From Alphaproteobacteria bacterium (lineage in GTDB: Bacteria > Pseudomonadota > Alphaproteobacteria > Micavibrionales > Micavibrionaceae): a stretch of DNA of 64,000 nucleotides. The stretch's first letter is position 1. Each line of letters opens with the position of its first letter. A program made the position numbers and the translations under genes. The stretch is taken from assembly GCA_018000295.1 (NCBI GenBank), contig JAGNKE010000010.1:26553-90552 (forward strand), written 5' to 3'. This document shows, piece by piece, positions 63,889 to 64,000 of the stretch. A model generated the notes under the pieces. The model was not told the origin of the DNA. It saw only the letters and a list, made by a program, of their open reading frames with translations, and made no database searches.

Positions 63889-64000
63889 CTAATTGAAGGA
63901 ATATGATTCAATTCTTCAAACGAAGGAGGATTGAATGTTTTGGTTATCGGATAAACAATGGTCAGTGATAGAGCCGCTTCTGCCACAAAATCAGACAGGT
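63878..64000 (+). mobile_element. IS5/IS427-type insertion sequence, left end
   Basis: The left end is placed near GGGTCTGTACCTAATTG by position and by the start of non-gene sequence; the exact terminus is uncertain. A transposase gene begins inside and runs off the right edge. The element interrupts the gene on its left. Confidence 0.7.
63935..64000 (+). CDS. IS5-family transposase, N-terminal fragment
   Basis: The first 22 codons of a transposase after a strong ribosome binding site (AAGGAGG). WLSDKQWSVIEPLLPQN is the typical start of IS5/IS427-group transposases. The DDE catalytic part is beyond the window. Confidence 0.85.
   Translation, partial: MFWLSDKQWSVIEPLLPQNQTG

Noticed and set aside
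1..64000. tRNA or rRNA genes
   Set aside because: No cloverleaf-like sequence with a TTCGA-type arm or rRNA segment was recognised in the gaps by eye.

Overview
The window is a 64 kb piece of an alphaproteobacterial chromosome. The lineage within the class cannot be fixed from the sequence alone. Markers of the class are the divK-pleD pair, an HdaA-type DnaA-related protein, an EipB/DUF1849 protein, a DUF1489 protein, a small aa3 oxidase subunit IV, an ATP12-family F1 assembly chaperone, and the linked order pyrB-plsY-dprA-topA-rnr-rpmG-pleD-divK. Most of the DNA is moderately GC-rich housekeeping sequence. No tRNA, rRNA or CRISPR array was seen.

Layout. 1-9.4 kb: a partial 7TM-type sensor kinase cut by the left edge, small oxidase subunit, purMN, a DUF2066 protein, an AI-2E/PerM permease, hdaA, a SixA-like phosphatase and rnd. 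9.6-16.6 kb: aspS, then a repeat-rich gap, a secreted four-EF-hand protein, an alpha/beta hydrolase and three unidentified proteins. 16.8-36.6 kb: a diguanylate cyclase, eipB, divK-pleD, rpmG, rnr, topA, dprA, plsY, pyrB, a hybrid kinase with a single-domain response regulator facing it, asd, and a TerB-like protein. 36.8-43.6 kb: succinate dehydrogenase genes split into three blocks, sdhCD, sdhA and sdhB, by unrelated inserts. 44-49.3 kb: DUF167, DUF1489, a lysR-phzF module flanked by a 24-bp perfect direct repeat, nadC and nadA. 49.4-54.2 kb: rarA followed by a tandem array of a membrane-anchored protein family with nearly identical cores and divergent tails, ending in a small ArfA-like gene. 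54.2-63.4 kb: an EamA transporter, crcB, rluC, an AsmA-like protein, ATP12, a membrane-embedded spermidine-synthase-like protein and mutL. The right edge holds a gene cut short by an IS5/IS427-type insertion sequence.

How parts fit together. PurM and PurN catalyse steps of IMP synthesis. PyrB starts pyrimidine synthesis, but pyrC is not beside it. NadA and NadC make nicotinate mononucleotide. SdhCDAB forms complex II. DivK and PleD link a phosphorelay to c-di-GMP, and two further diguanylate-cyclase-like proteins are present. MutL, DprA, TopA, RarA, Rnd and RNase R handle DNA and RNA.

The parts most worth following up are four. First, the tandem array behind rarA, whose junctions show it arose by recombination between the rarA 3' end and the 5' end of the ArfA-like gene. 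Second, the split sdh locus, with AT-rich inserts and a 35-codon reading frame that resembles the start of sdhA. Third, the lysR-phzF module, which duplicated the 3' end of nadC. Fourth, a family of REPIN-like inverted repeats in the gaps.
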